Source: Psychroflexus aurantiacus
Lineage (GTDB): Bacteria; Bacteroidota; Bacteroidia; Flavobacteriales; Flavobacteriaceae
NCBI RefSeq assembly: GCF_010820555.1
Contig: NZ_JAAIKD010000004.1
Location: 372,001-436,000, forward strand
Length of the DNA stretch: 64,000 bases
Direction of reading: 5' to 3'
Shown: in pieces, positions 25,547 to 34,664 of the stretch
Position numbering within the stretch: position 1 is the first letter of the stretch
Layout of the letters: each line of letters opens with the position of its first letter
Position numbers and translations under genes: made by a program
Notes under the pieces: model-generated
What the model saw: only the letters and a program-made list of their open reading frames with translations
The model's database searches: none
What the model was told of the DNA's origin: nothing

Positions 25547-26868
25547 TGTTTGCTCTGGTAGACTGCAATAATTTCTATGCGTCCTGTGAGCGGGTTTTTA
25601 ATCCCGGTCTTCGCGACAAGCCTGTGGTGATTCTATCCAACAACGACGGCTGTGTGATTGCCCGAAGCAATGAAGCCAAGGCTTTGGGAATACCTATGGG
25701 AGCACCTACGCACAAGTTTGAAAAGCTATTCAGGCAGCACAAGGTCCAGGTGTTTTCTTCCAATTATGCCCTGTACGGAGATATGAGCGCCAGAGTCATG
25801 AATATTTTGTCAACTTTTACACCAGACATCGAAATTTATAGCATCGATGAGTCGTTTTTGGAGTTTACAGGTTTCGGGAATTACGACATGCAGGCGTATT
25901 GTGAGAAGATGAAGCATGTGGTCGAAAAATCAACAGGTATTCCCATAAGCATTGGCCTGGCGCCTACAAAAGCCTTGAGCAAAATAGCCAATCGCATTGC
26001 CAAGAAGTTTCCGGAACACACCAAGGGTGTCTTTATCATGAAAGATGATGCTGCCCGAATAAAAGCCTTGAAATGGTTGAAAATAGAGGATGTCTGGGGC
26101 ATTGGTCGTCAGCATGCCCTGCGTCTCAAAAAACACAACATCCACACGGCCTATAGCTTTTCTGAACTTCCCGACGACTGGGTGAGAAAGCAGATGAGCG
26201 TCGTCGGTCTGCGACTCAAAAGAGAACTGCAGGGCCAACGGACGCTGGAGCTGGAAACGCCTGCCCATAAAAAAGCCATCGCGACCACGCGTTCTTTTGA
26301 TAAACAGTACAAGGATTTTGATTATGTGCGAGAGCGGGTAAGTAGTTTTGCGATCAAATCGGCAGAGAAACTGAGACGGCAGGGGAGTTGCTGCCAGATG
26401 GTGTACGTGTTTTTAAAAACCAACAAATTCCGGCAGGATTTACCGCAGCATCAAAACAGTATTGTGGTGCAAACGGGCTATCCGACCAATTCCAGTATAG
26501 ATCTCGTCAAGTTTGCCGTAGAAGGACTTAAGAAGATTTATCATCCCGATTACTACTATAAAAAAGCGGGCGTCATCGTGATGGGTCTGGTGCCTGAAGA
26601 CCAAAGGCAACTGGCGTTTTTTACGGCAGAAAACCCCAAGCACAAAGAACTGATGCAGAAGATCGACAGATTAAACGGCGTCTATGGTACAGGTGCCGTG
26701 CGCCTGGGGAGTCAGGATTTGGGCAGAGTCTGGAAAATGCGTAGAGAACGGCTTTCACAGGCCTACACCACAAGTTTGAACCATATAATAGAAGTGAAAG
26801 TAGGCAAGGACGAGAAAGGCAAAACAAAAAGTGACAAAAATTCTGAACTGTTTGTGGGTTTGTTTTAA
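25546..26868 (+). CDS. umuC: Y-family DNA polymerase V catalytic subunit
   Basis: The 440-residue translesion polymerase has the palm carboxylates Asp6 (LVDCNNFYASCE), Asp101 and Glu102 (YSIDESFLEF). The family block SNNDGCVIARSNEAKALGIPMGAP and the helix-hairpin-helix region (EDVWGIGRQHALRLKKHNI) follow. A C-terminal little-finger domain and UmuC-type tail end the protein. Length is normal for UmuC. It overlaps umuD by one base, so translation is coupled. The pair gives damage-induced mutagenesis if the upstream palindrome is an SOS-like operator. Confidence 0.94.
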   Translation: MFALVDCNNFYASCERVFNPGLRDKPVVILSNNDGCVIARSNEAKALGIPMGAPTHKFEKLFRQHKVQVFSSNYALYGDMSARVMNILSTFTPDIEIYSIDESFLEFTGFGNYDMQAYCEKMKHVVEKSTGIPISIGLAPTKALSKIANRIAKKFPEHTKGVFIMKDDAARIKALKWLKIEDVWGIGRQHALRLKKHNIHTAYSFSELPDDWVRKQMSVVGLRLKRELQGQRTLELETPAHKKAIATTRSFDKQYKDFDYVRERVSSFAIKSAEKLRRQGSCCQMVYVFLKTNKFRQDLPQHQNSIVVQTGYPTNSSIDLVKFAVEGLKKIYHPDYYYKKAGVIVMGLVPEDQRQLAFFTAENPKHKELMQKIDRLNGVYGTGAVRLGSQDLGRVWKMRRERLSQAYTTSLNHIIEVKVGKDEKGKTKSDKNSELFVGLF

Positions 26869-26877
26869 AGCAAGGAA

Positions 26878-27165
26878 TTATAAAATATTACTCAAATCTT
26901 GCTTGCCAATGATAGTCATTATCTCAACAGTATCATCATTTATTCTATAGTAGATACTATCAGATCCACAGACGAAGCATCTGTATCCTTTCTTGATGAA
27001 GACAACAGATTCAAATGAAAAGGGTTGTTTAGAAATTATCTCAAAATACTCAAAGAAAGAATCAAAATATTTATCAGCTTGAATCAATCCAAATTTTTGG
27101 ACACCAAACTGATGAATTCTTATCAAATCATCTTTCGCAACACGGCTTAATTTATAATTAGCCAT
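26878..27165 (-). CDS. RelE/ParE superfamily toxin
   Basis: The 95-residue protein has the ParE pattern: MANYKLSRVAKDDLIRIHQFGVQKFGLIQADKYFDSF at the N-terminus, then a strand region with GYRCFVCGSDSIYYRINDDTVEIMTIIGKQDLSNIL. The Arg in GYR and the YYRI strand are the usual conserved positions. ParE proteins inhibit gyrase; RelE proteins cleave mRNA; the sequence points to ParE. The ATG overlaps the last 8 bases of the full-length antitoxin frame, the normal arrangement. The reading frame is complete, while the antitoxin gene is interrupted by an amber codon. Confidence 0.85.
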   Translation of the reverse strand: MANYKLSRVAKDDLIRIHQFGVQKFGLIQADKYFDSFFEYFEIISKQPFSFESVVFIKKGYRCFVCGSDSIYYRINDDTVEIMTIIGKQDLSNIL

Positions 27166-27397
27166 TGAGCGAAGACTTAGATTCTGCTAATATTTGTGAC
27201 TTAGAAGCATTGGTAAATCCGCTATTTTCAGCTTTTTCAAGCTAAGCCTGAATCCAATTCACTTGAACTTGCTGATTTCTGGCTTGGCGAATCAAGTCGT
27301 TGATGAGTTCACTTTTGCTAGAGTATTCTTTACTTTCTACTTGATTTTTTAACCAGTCGTCGTTGGGTTCTGTAAGTGAAATGCTCTGTCTGCTCAT
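27158..27397 (-). pseudogene. ParD-like antitoxin interrupted by an in-frame TAG
   Basis: The frame from the ATG at 27397 encodes 51 residues with a ribbon-helix-helix fold (MSRQSISLTEPNDDWLKNQV, then YSSKSELINDLIRQAR) and stops at TAG 27244-27242. The same frame then continues for 27 more codons, LEKAENSGFTNASKSQILAE and on, and ends in TAA at 27160-27158, inside the toxin start. The whole 79-codon frame has the normal ParD length and domain order. The lost part is the C-terminal toxin-binding helix. A single base change (for example AAG to TAG) explains it. The truncated form should still bind DNA but may not neutralise the toxin. Confidence 0.8.
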
Positions 27398-27427
27398 AAT
27401 TAAAAATTTGATGTAAAATTGCACCAA

Positions 27428-27828
27428 ATTAGCACCAGATCAAAATTTTTATGATCGTTTGATGAACTGAAAGAATTTGAAATTAATTGAAACAGGATTC
27501 ACTTGAATTTGACCGTCAACAGCTTTTAGAAGGTTTTGATTTCACGCAAAGCAATCTAAGAATGTGCAGAGTACGCAAAGAAGAAATTTTCTACGAACTG
27601 AAATTATTCAAACTTACAATTCACCTTAAAGCCTTCAGTCAAAACCTTTACCGCCCGGACGGAGAAACAAATGAACGCCGTACTTCAAGCTAACCGGTAT
27701 GTATCTTGAAGATTATCAGTATCAAAATCAAAAGAAAAAATAATCCTGAATTTGCCAATTGCAAATCGAATGTAGTATGCTCAAAAAACCTTAGCTTTGC
27801 AGCTTGAAAAAATTGAAGAATACTTGAT
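27428..27828. other. 401-bp gap between the antitoxin and ychF
   Basis: A 68-codon frame with a TTG start (27487-27693) is open here, but its product has no recognisable family and its sequence is repetitive AT-rich text. I do not call it a gene. The -7 element of ychF lies at 27792-27799. I see no other feature. Confidence 0.5.
27792..27799 (+). promoter_or_regulatory. -7 element of ychF
   Basis: TAGCTTTG followed by C is a full match to the Bacteroidota -7 box, 30 bp before the ATG at 27829. There is no matching -33 box at the usual spacing. Confidence 0.45.
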
Positions 27829-28923
27829 ATGAAAGCAGGAATTGTAGGCTTACCGAACGTAGGAAAATCGACTTTATTTAACTCACTCTCCAATGCCAAG
27901 GCGCAGAGTGCGAACTTTCCATTTTGTACGATAGAGCCCAATATCGGGGTGGTGAATGTGCCGGATCCACGTCTTGAGATGCTGGAATCCCTTGTAAATC
28001 CTGAGCGCGTGGTGCCTGCAACTGTGGAGATTGTGGATATTGCCGGCCTTGTAAAAGGAGCAAGTAAAGGCGAGGGACTTGGCAACCAATTTCTTGGAAA
28101 CATACGGGAAACCGATGCAATTTTGCATGTTTTGCGCTGTTTTGACGATGATAATGTGGTTCATGTGGATGGGAATATAGACCCGATACGGGATAAAGAA
28201 ACCATCGATATCGAATTGCAGCTTAAAGACCTGGAATCGGTTGAGAAAAAAATGGAAAAAACCAGGCGTGCCGCCAAAACCGGCAACAAGGAGGCGCAAC
28301 GTGAATTTGCAGTTTTGGAAGCTTTGAAAGCCGGATTGGAAAGCGGAACTTCCGTACGTGCGCTAACGATTGCTGAGGAGGACAGAACTGATTTTGTTAA
28401 GCCGATGCAGCTGATTACCGACAAACCTGTAATGTATGTCTGCAATGTGGACGAAGGTTCCGCAGTGTCCGGCAATGCGCATGTGAATCGGGTAAAAGAG
28501 GCTGTAAAGGACGAAAACGCCGAGGTTCTGGTACTTGCTGTTGGCATTGAAGCCGATATCGCTGAGCTGGATGATTATGAAGAGCGGAAAATGTTTCTTG
28601 AAGATATTGGTCTGGAAGAAGCCGGCGCTGGGAAATTGATTCGTTCGGCTTACAGATTGCTAAATCAGCAAACCTATTTTACAGCCGGTAAAAAAGAAGT
28701 AAGGGCCTGGACCGTGAGAGTGGGTGCTACGGCTCCGCAGGCAGCAGGTGTGATTCATACGGATTTTGAGCGTGGCTTTATTCGTGCAGAAGTGATTAAA
28801 TATGAGGATTTCGTTCATTACGGCAGTGAAGCTAAAGTGCGGGATGCCGGAAAACTGAATGTGGAAGGCAAAGAATATATCGTAAAAGACGGCGATGTCA
28901 TGAATTTCAGGTTTAATGTTTAG
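27829..28923 (+). CDS. ychF: redox-regulated ribosome-binding ATPase YchF
   Basis: The 364-residue Obg-family P-loop protein has [15 protein letters not shown] at the N-terminus, the switch region [35 protein letters not shown], a coiled-coil insertion (about 130-200) and a C-terminal TGS domain ([38 protein letters not shown]). YchF hydrolyses ATP in preference to GTP, associates with ribosomes, and is linked to oxidative stress response. Length is normal. It is monocistronic here, with a long inverted repeat 150 bp downstream. Confidence 0.96.
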   Translation: MKAGIVGLPNVGKSTLFNSLSNAKAQSANFPFCTIEPNIGVVNVPDPRLEMLESLVNPERVVPATVEIVDIAGLVKGASKGEGLGNQFLGNIRETDAILHVLRCFDDDNVVHVDGNIDPIRDKETIDIELQLKDLESVEKKMEKTRRAAKTGNKEAQREFAVLEALKAGLESGTSVRALTIAEEDRTDFVKPMQLITDKPVMYVCNVDEGSAVSGNAHVNRVKEAVKDENAEVLVLAVGIEADIAELDDYEERKMFLEDIGLEEAGAGKLIRSAYRLLNQQTYFTAGKKEVRAWTVRVGATAPQAAGVIHTDFERGFIRAEVIKYEDFVHYGSEAKVRDAGKLNVEGKEYIVKDGDVMNFRFNV

Positions 28924-29073
28924 TGAGCAGTCAGTATCAAGTACTAAGTATTGAGTAATTTATTGGTTTAGGGACAGGACTTTTGGAAACAGGAATCAAG
29001 GCTATAAACTGCAAAGGCCTGTATTATTTTAATCAGGCATTGTAATTGTTGAATTCAGTATTATTTTACTCTG

Positions 29074-29105
29074 ATCGTATAATTATGAAGACTTAATTAT
29101 ACGAT
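29074..29105. repeat. 12-bp inverted repeat between ychF and the helicase pair
   Basis: The arms ATCGTATAATTA and TAATTATACGAT flank an 8-nt spacer. It is 150 bp past ychF and 110 bp before the helicase gene, without a T tract. It may be an operator or a processing stem; nothing else in this 292-bp gap stands out except the promoter dyad at 29184-29205. Confidence 0.55.
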
Positions 29106-29183
29106 TACACAGTTATTCGAAACCTGAGAATGAAGAGCTGGCGCCCAGTAGAATTCATAATTGTCTAGCACGTTTTTTAAGAC

Positions 29184-29205
29184 TTGCAAAGCCTTACCTT
29201 TGCAA
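29184..29205 (+). promoter_or_regulatory. promoter dyad of the DEAD-box helicase pair
   Basis: The arms TTGCAAAG and CTTTGCAA flank CCTTAC. The -7 element TACCTTTG (29195-29202) lies inside the dyad. The predicted -33 region is T-rich (TTTTT at 29173-29177). The dyad could be a repressor site or could form a hairpin; it is 11 bp before the ATG at 29216. Confidence 0.5.
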
Positions 29206-29215
29206 AAATTTCCCC

Positions 29216-30544
29216 ATGTCAAAACAGTTTTCAGAATTAAATATAAATGAGTCCTTACTAAAAAGTTTAGCGGACCTACAGATCAGCATACCTACAGCCG
29301 TTCAGAAGAAAACCATACCCGGTATTTTACATCAAACCGAAGATCTCGTGGTTTTATCCAAAACGGGAACAGGGAAAACAGCGGCGTATGGTTTACCTTT
29401 ACTTCACTTACTCAGGTTAAAAACTTCTGAGATGCAGGTGCTTATACTGGCTCCCACCAGAGAACTTGCTCAGCAGATTCATGAGCAGCTGCTCGCATTT
29501 GCTCGGTATTCCGATCCACTCCATATGGTCTGTCTAACTGGCGGAACACCCCTAAAACCTCAAATAGAAGCGTTAAAACAGGCTCCCGTTCTTATTGTAG
29601 CTACACCAGGCCGCTTATTGGATGTCGTAAAACGAGAAGCTATAGATTTGAGTCATATTACACATCTGGTGTTAGATGAAGCCGATGAAATGTTAAGTGC
29701 TCTGAAGACAGAAGTGGATTCAATCCTTAAAATTCTGCCTAAAACGAGAAGAACATTCCTGTTTACAGCTACGCTTCCGGGAAACCTAAAGCAGGTCGTT
29801 CAAAATTCGATGTCGTCGGATGTACTCCAGATCAGTGCAGAGATGTCTACCCTAGGTCATCAGGGTATTAAACATCACTACGTGGTAGTGGAACCCATAG
29901 AGAAGTTGGAGGTGTTACTGCATTTTTTAAACATCAGAGCCGGGGAGAGAGGTATTATCTTTTGTAAGACTAAAGCGGCAGTCAATAAACTGGCGAAAAA
30001 GCTGGCCATCAATAAATTTTCATCGGGAGCCATACACGGCAGTCTTACGCAGGGGATAAGGGATCGTATTTTAGGTCAGTTTAGAGAGGGGCATATTGAT
30101 ATTTTGGTCGCTACCGATCTCGCCGCTCGGGGTATTGATGTAAAAGCGGTATCCTTTGTAGTCAATTACCACTTACCAGATACCTACGAAGCCTATGTTC
30201 ACAGGAGCGGGCGTACTGCCAGAGCAGGAGCAGAAGGACTATCATTTACGGTGTTACAGGAAGATGAAGTCGTGGAAGTGGCTAACTTTGAAAGTGAATT
30301 AGGAATAAAGTTCCATGAAATTCCAAAAGCAGATTCTCAAAGTCTTGAAGAAAACAATGCCTTATTATGGGCTAAAAAGGTATTCAAAACCAAACCCAAT
30401 CGGGAGGTCTCTTCCGAATTAAAATCAAAAATCCAAACGGTGTTTCATCATTTGACCAAAGAGGAACTCATCGATAAAGTTCTTGCCTATCAGTTGAAGC
30501 AAACTAAGACTGAGCATACTACCTCTGAACCTACTAAAAAATAA
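29216..30544 (+). CDS. DEAD-box RNA helicase
   Basis: The 442-residue SF2 RNA helicase has motif I SKTGTGKT (48-55), motif Ia APTRELAQQ, TPGRLLD, motif II DEAD (154-157), motif III TAT, and motif VI HRSGRTARAG. A short Lys/Thr-rich tail follows. The Q-motif region is weak (KKTIPGIL). Such helicases remodel rRNA or mRNA, often in the cold. It lies 7 bp before a second, diverged helicase gene in the same direction, so both would be cotranscribed. Confidence 0.93.
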   Translation: MSKQFSELNINESLLKSLADLQISIPTAVQKKTIPGILHQTEDLVVLSKTGTGKTAAYGLPLLHLLRLKTSEMQVLILAPTRELAQQIHEQLLAFARYSDPLHMVCLTGGTPLKPQIEALKQAPVLIVATPGRLLDVVKREAIDLSHITHLVLDEADEMLSALKTEVDSILKILPKTRRTFLFTATLPGNLKQVVQNSMSSDVLQISAEMSTLGHQGIKHHYVVVEPIEKLEVLLHFLNIRAGERGIIFCKTKAAVNKLAKKLAINKFSSGAIHGSLTQGIRDRILGQFREGHIDILVATDLAARGIDVKAVSFVVNYHLPDTYEAYVHRSGRTARAGAEGLSFTVLQEDEVVEVANFESELGIKFHEIPKADSQSLEENNALLWAKKVFKTKPNREVSSELKSKIQTVFHHLTKEELIDKVLAYQLKQTKTEHTTSEPTKK

Positions 30545-30551
30545 TAAGCTT

Positions 30552-31868
30552 ATGGCCAATTCTATAAAGTCACAGGAAGAAATTCTACAAAAACTAAATA
30601 TACAGACGTTGAACCCCATGCAGGCGGAAGCTATTCCTTTAATCGAAAGCAAAACGAATATCCTGCTTTTGTCGCCAACAGGAACCGGAAAAACCTTAGC
30701 CTTTTCATTGCCCTTATTGAATATGCTGGATCCGGAATCTCCTGAAGTTCAGGCTTTAATTTTGGTGCCTTCCAGAGAACTGGCTATTCAAATTGAACAA
30801 GTGATTCGTTCGATGGGGTCTGGTTATAAAGTCAATGCAGTATACGGGGGCAGACCTGTATCCAAGGATAAAATAGAAATCAAACACAATCCTGCTATTC
30901 TTATTGGAACACCGGGAAGAATTTTAGATCATTTTAACCGCGATAACTTTTCTAAAGCAAGTATAAAAACCCTTGTTCTGGATGAGTTTGATAAATCTTT
31001 GGAAGTCGGCTTTGAAGAAGACATGAAGTCGATCTTAAGTCAGTTACCTAACCTCTCAAGTCGGGTATTAACCTCCGCTACCCAGGGGGTTAAAATTCCC
31101 AATTTTGTCAATTTGGATAAACCCACTATAATTAACTATCTGGGTAAAAAAAGCACATCTAAATTAAGCCTTAGAACGGTGATCTCTCCTAGCCAAAATA
31201 AATTAAAAACTTTGGTAGAACTGGTCCAGCATTTGGGCAATAGTCAGGGCATTGTCTTTTGTAATTTGAGAGAAAGCATAGATAGTGTGAGTGCTTATCT
31301 CAGTCAGCATCACATCAGCCACACCTGTTTTTCAGGGATGATGGAGCAGAAAGACCGGGAACGGGCGCTGATCAAATTTAGAAATGGAAGCGCACAGCTT
31401 TTAGTGGCTACTGACCTGGCGGCCCGAGGGATTGATATTCCAGAGATGCAATTCATTATCCACTATGAACTCCCGCGTCATGAGGAAGAATTTATTCACA
31501 GAAATGGGAGAACAGCCAGAGTAGATGCTAAAGGAACGGCTTATATCTTGAAGTGGGAGCGCGAGCCTTTACCCGAATTCATCGGCAAGGTGAGCAGTGC
31601 CGATATTTCCAAAAAAGCAGTCCTGAAACCCAGGCATTGGGAAACCCTGTTTATTTCCGGAGGCCGCAGAGATAAGATTTCAAAAGGAGACATTGCCGGA
31701 TTATTTTTTAAACAAGGCGGGCTACACCAGGATCAGCTAGGCACTATCGAACTGAAACCAGACTGTGCCTTTGTAGGGGTTCCTTCACGTTTGGCCGATG
31801 CGCTGGTCGATAAATTGAATAACTCCAGATTAAAGACCAAAAAAGTACGCATCAGGGTTCTTGACTGA
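30552..31868 (+). CDS. DEAD-box helicase with DbpA-like RNA-binding domain (DEFD variant)
   Basis: The 438-residue helicase has motif I SPTGTGKT (41-48), PSRELAIQ, TPGRILDHF, and motif II written DEFD (144-147), not DEAD. Motif III is SAT (175-177) and motif VI is HRNGRTARVD. The C-terminal domain (about 365-436, ISGGRRDKISKGDIAGLFF through VPSRLADALVDKL) matches the DbpA RNA-binding domain, which targets 23S rRNA helix 92 in E. coli. It therefore probably acts in 50S assembly. It follows the first helicase gene by 7 bp. The Ala-to-Phe change in motif II may be a subgroup feature. Confidence 0.92.
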   Translation: MANSIKSQEEILQKLNIQTLNPMQAEAIPLIESKTNILLLSPTGTGKTLAFSLPLLNMLDPESPEVQALILVPSRELAIQIEQVIRSMGSGYKVNAVYGGRPVSKDKIEIKHNPAILIGTPGRILDHFNRDNFSKASIKTLVLDEFDKSLEVGFEEDMKSILSQLPNLSSRVLTSATQGVKIPNFVNLDKPTIINYLGKKSTSKLSLRTVISPSQNKLKTLVELVQHLGNSQGIVFCNLRESIDSVSAYLSQHHISHTCFSGMMEQKDRERALIKFRNGSAQLLVATDLAARGIDIPEMQFIIHYELPRHEEEFIHRNGRTARVDAKGTAYILKWEREPLPEFIGKVSSADISKKAVLKPRHWETLFISGGRRDKISKGDIAGLFFKQGGLHQDQLGTIELKPDCAFVGVPSRLADALVDKLNNSRLKTKKVRIRVLD

Positions 31869-31999
31869 AAGGGGGTACAAAGAGAAAAGAGCCAGGAGGA
31901 AGGATTATTTGAAAGTAGTGATAAACCCAAAAAAATAGCATTTAAAACTATTAACAAAGAACTGAAAACTGTCAACTATTCAACTTTCGAGTATTCTCC

Positions 32000-32007
32000 T
32001 ATCTTTG
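32000..32007 (+). promoter_or_regulatory. -7 element of the ABC exporter gene
   Basis: TATCTTTG is a full match, 19 bp before the ATG at 32026. The -33 position reads TATT. Its strength is uncertain. Confidence 0.4.
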
Positions 32008-32025
32008 TTACTCTAAACCCGATTC

Positions 32026-33837
32026 ATGGCTAAAGCTCGCGAGAAAAAAAGCAATTTTTCATCTCTTAAATTCGTTCCCAGGTTTTTAAGCAAGGTATAT
32101 CACACGCACCCCGGACTTTTTTTAGCAAACGTTCTGCTAAGGCTTCTCAAATCTTTGATTCCCATTGCCTTGTTATGGGTGGGCAAGGAAATCATTGATG
32201 AAGTTATTCTTCAGGTTGATCTTGACAACAAGGACTTAACCCGTCTGTACTGGCTTATTGGTATCGAATTGCTTCTGGCGATTTTCAGTGACGTGTTTAA
32301 TCGATTGATTGCACTTACCGACGGCCTTTTGGGCGATTTATATTCCAATTCGTCTTCTATAGAACTCATTCAGAAAACGGCCAAAGTGGAGCTGGCGAGT
32401 CTGGAAGACTCCGAGTTTTACGATAAACTCGAGCGTGCCAGACAGCAGACCACCAGTCGTGTCACGTTGATGTCCAATGTACTGGCACAGATTCAGGACT
32501 TGATTACCATCATTTCATTGGTTACCGGTTTGATTTATTTCTATCCTATTCTGATTCTGCTGCTGGTTATTTCTATTATTCCCTCTTTCATCAATGAATT
32601 GAAATACAGCCAGTCCAGCTATTCGCTACAGAAGAGCTGGACCCCGGAACGACGTGAGCTCGATTATATGCGCATGATTGGGGCAAGCGATGTGACGGCC
32701 AAAGAAATCAAGTTGTTTGGTCTGGCAGATTTTATCAGTAATACCTTTAAACGCATTTCAGATAAATATTACAAAGCCAACAAAAAACTATCCATCAAGA
32801 AAAGCCTCTGGGGAGGAACATTTCATGTTTTTGGAGACCTGGCTTATTACGGGGCCTATGTGTTTATCATTCTGAAAGCCGTTGCCGGATTCGTGACTAT
32901 CGGGGATTTAACATTCCTGGCCGGTTCTTTTAGCCGACTTCGAAGTCAGTTGCAAACTGTATTTTCAAGATTTTCTAACATCACAGAAAGCGCGATGTAT
33001 CTCCAGGATTACTTTGAGTTTATCGATATGGATTTCAGCGGTGATCATCCGGAGCAGTATCGCGAGGGACCAACCGAGTTTAAACACAGCATTCGGTTTG
33101 AACATGTAAGCTTCCGTTATCCTGGTTCAGAAAAAAACGTACTGACCAACATTTCCTTTGAATTGATCAAAGGCGAGAAACTAGCACTGGTAGGGGAGAA
33201 CGGTGCCGGAAAAACCACATTAATTAAATTATTACTTAGACTATATGATCCCACGGAGGGCCAGATTTTGATGGACGGCGTTCCTGTTCAGGAGTATCGA
33301 AAACCGGATTACCAGAAGATGCTGGGGGCTATTTTTCAGGACTTTGTCAAATATTACCTCACGGCTAAAATCAATATAGCGGTTGGGAATATTGACCAAG
33401 AGCACAACCTGGATAAAATCAAAACTGCTGCCGTTCAAAGTCTGGCCAACGATGTCATAGAAAGTCTGCCCGAAGGTTATGATCAGGGCTTAGGCAGGCG
33501 TTTCAGGAAAGGAGCGGAGCTCTCTGGGGGACAGTGGCAGAAAATAGCTCTGGCCAGAGCCTACATGTCGGATGCACCGATAATTATTCTCGATGAACCC
33601 ACCTCTGCTTTGGATGCCCGAGCTGAATCTGAAGTCTTTCAGCGGTTTATTGGTCTTACAGAAGACCGGACCAGCATTATTATTTCCCACCGCTTTTCTA
33701 CGGTAAGAATGGCCGATCGCATTTTGGTGCTACAACACGGGCAGATTTTAGAACTTGGCACACATCAGGAATTGCTGGCCAAACCACAGCTGTATGCAGA
33801 ACTCTTCGAATTACAGGCTGAAGGTTATCGGGAGTAA
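32026..33837 (+). CDS. ABC transporter, fused permease and ATP-binding protein
   Basis: The 603-residue half-transporter has an N-terminal six-helix exporter domain (about 25-330) and a nucleotide-binding domain (about 350-600). The latter has Walker A GENGAGKT near residue 391, signature LSGGQ near 499, and Walker B IIILDEPTSALD. It would homodimerise in the inner membrane and export an unknown substrate; the family includes lipid, peptide and drug exporters. The first residues are basic (KAREKKSNF) before the first membrane helix. It stands alone between the helicases and the J/KTSC gene. Confidence 0.93.
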   Translation: MAKAREKKSNFSSLKFVPRFLSKVYHTHPGLFLANVLLRLLKSLIPIALLWVGKEIIDEVILQVDLDNKDLTRLYWLIGIELLLAIFSDVFNRLIALTDGLLGDLYSNSSSIELIQKTAKVELASLEDSEFYDKLERARQQTTSRVTLMSNVLAQIQDLITIISLVTGLIYFYPILILLLVISIIPSFINELKYSQSSYSLQKSWTPERRELDYMRMIGASDVTAKEIKLFGLADFISNTFKRISDKYYKANKKLSIKKSLWGGTFHVFGDLAYYGAYVFIILKAVAGFVTIGDLTFLAGSFSRLRSQLQTVFSRFSNITESAMYLQDYFEFIDMDFSGDHPEQYREGPTEFKHSIRFEHVSFRYPGSEKNVLTNISFELIKGEKLALVGENGAGKTTLIKLLLRLYDPTEGQILMDGVPVQEYRKPDYQKMLGAIFQDFVKYYLTAKINIAVGNIDQEHNLDKIKTAAVQSLANDVIESLPEGYDQGLGRRFRKGAELSGGQWQKIALARAYMSDAPIIILDEPTSALDARAESEVFQRFIGLTEDRTSIIISHRFSTVRMADRILVLQHGQILELGTHQELLAKPQLYAELFELQAEGYRE

Positions 33838-34018
33838 TTTGAAATTGCTTTTATTTCAAATGTATCCCCTGCTGCATGTTTCATTTCCAGTCTTTCAGTA
33901 AAAGTTCCATGTCGAACTTCGATTAAAACTATAACCGTCTCATCTTCATCAATTTGAGTTCAATGACGTTATTTCAATCTGTCTCTAAAATTTATGTTTT
34001 TCGTCTGCTTTTAAAGCC

Positions 34019-34026
34019 TAATTTTG
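34019..34026 (+). promoter_or_regulatory. -7 element of the J/KTSC gene
   Basis: TAATTTTG is a full -7 match 33 bp before the ATG at 34060; the region 18 nt upstream is TTTT. Confidence 0.45.
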
Positions 34027-34059
34027 CCAACTTATTTGATATAGAATTAAAATTTCCGG

Positions 34060-34506
34060 ATGAAACGCATTGGTGAATACAAAAAACTCTTTGGAGTTGA
34101 AAAAGACATTGAATTAAAATCTTTAAAAAAGGCATACCGTAACCTGGTAAAGGAATGGCATCCCGATAAATTTCAGGCAGGTGACGAACGTCAGGCTGAA
34201 GCTGAAATTCAAAGTAGAAAAATCATTGATGGTTATCATTTTTTAGTCAGTATTGCTCCTGAAACTATCTTGGCTAATGCCGATAAGTATGCAGAAAGCA
34301 TAAGCACCGGAATCGCAGATTTTCAGCATAAAGGCAATGTTCTGGAAATTACGTTTATGGATGGAACAACTTATGAATACTTTGGAGTGACCAAGCCCAT
34401 CTTCGTCAAAATGATCAACAGCTCTAAGCTGAATCGTTTTGCAAAACGCTCCATTTACCCAAATTATACTTTCAGAATGGCTAAGCGAGAGAATGTGGAG
34501 GCTTAG
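34060..34506 (+). CDS. J-domain plus KTSC-domain protein
   Basis: The 148-residue protein begins with a short J domain (about 5-65) that keeps the HPD tripeptide in EWHPDKFQAGD, so it could stimulate an Hsp70 ATPase. The second half (about 80-145, ISTGIADFQHKGNVLEITFMDGTTYEYFGVTKPIF) resembles the KTSC domain, found on proteins linked to RNA or nucleic-acid metabolism. The combination is known in Bacteroidota but its client is not. A -7 element TAATTTTG lies at 34019-34026. The gap after it contains repeats. Confidence 0.85.
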   Translation: MKRIGEYKKLFGVEKDIELKSLKKAYRNLVKEWHPDKFQAGDERQAEAEIQSRKIIDGYHFLVSIAPETILANADKYAESISTGIADFQHKGNVLEITFMDGTTYEYFGVTKPIFVKMINSSKLNRFAKRSIYPNYTFRMAKRENVEA

Positions 34507-34627
34507 ACTTCTAATTTTTTTGATAAAAGTTGCTTCATCGCAGGGTCAAGGAGGGCACATAGGGATCTAAACCTTTAAAAAAGCTTTTAGAATTCAATAT
34601 TTATCTGGTTAATTAAAGTATTTGTTC

Positions 34628-34664
34628 ACCACAAACCTACCTGCGTTTCACTTTAGGAGGCAAA
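34628..34664 (+). repeat. dispersed intergenic repeat, copy 1
   Basis: The sequence ACCACAAACCTACCTGCGTTTCACTTTAGGAGGCA-like (given by position) is the most diverged of three copies. It shares ACCACAAACCT, CTGCGTTTC and GGAGGCA with the others. The terminal CCTGCC/GGCAGG complementarity seen in the other copies is weakened here by substitutions. Confidence 0.7.

Noticed and set aside
27487-27693. 68-codon frame with TTG start between the antitoxin and ychF
   Set aside because: No family, no promoter and low-complexity AT-rich sequence; it ends inside non-coding text.
27829-28547. Long minus-strand frames inside ychF
   Set aside because: They are antisense shadows; ychF is unambiguous in the plus strand.
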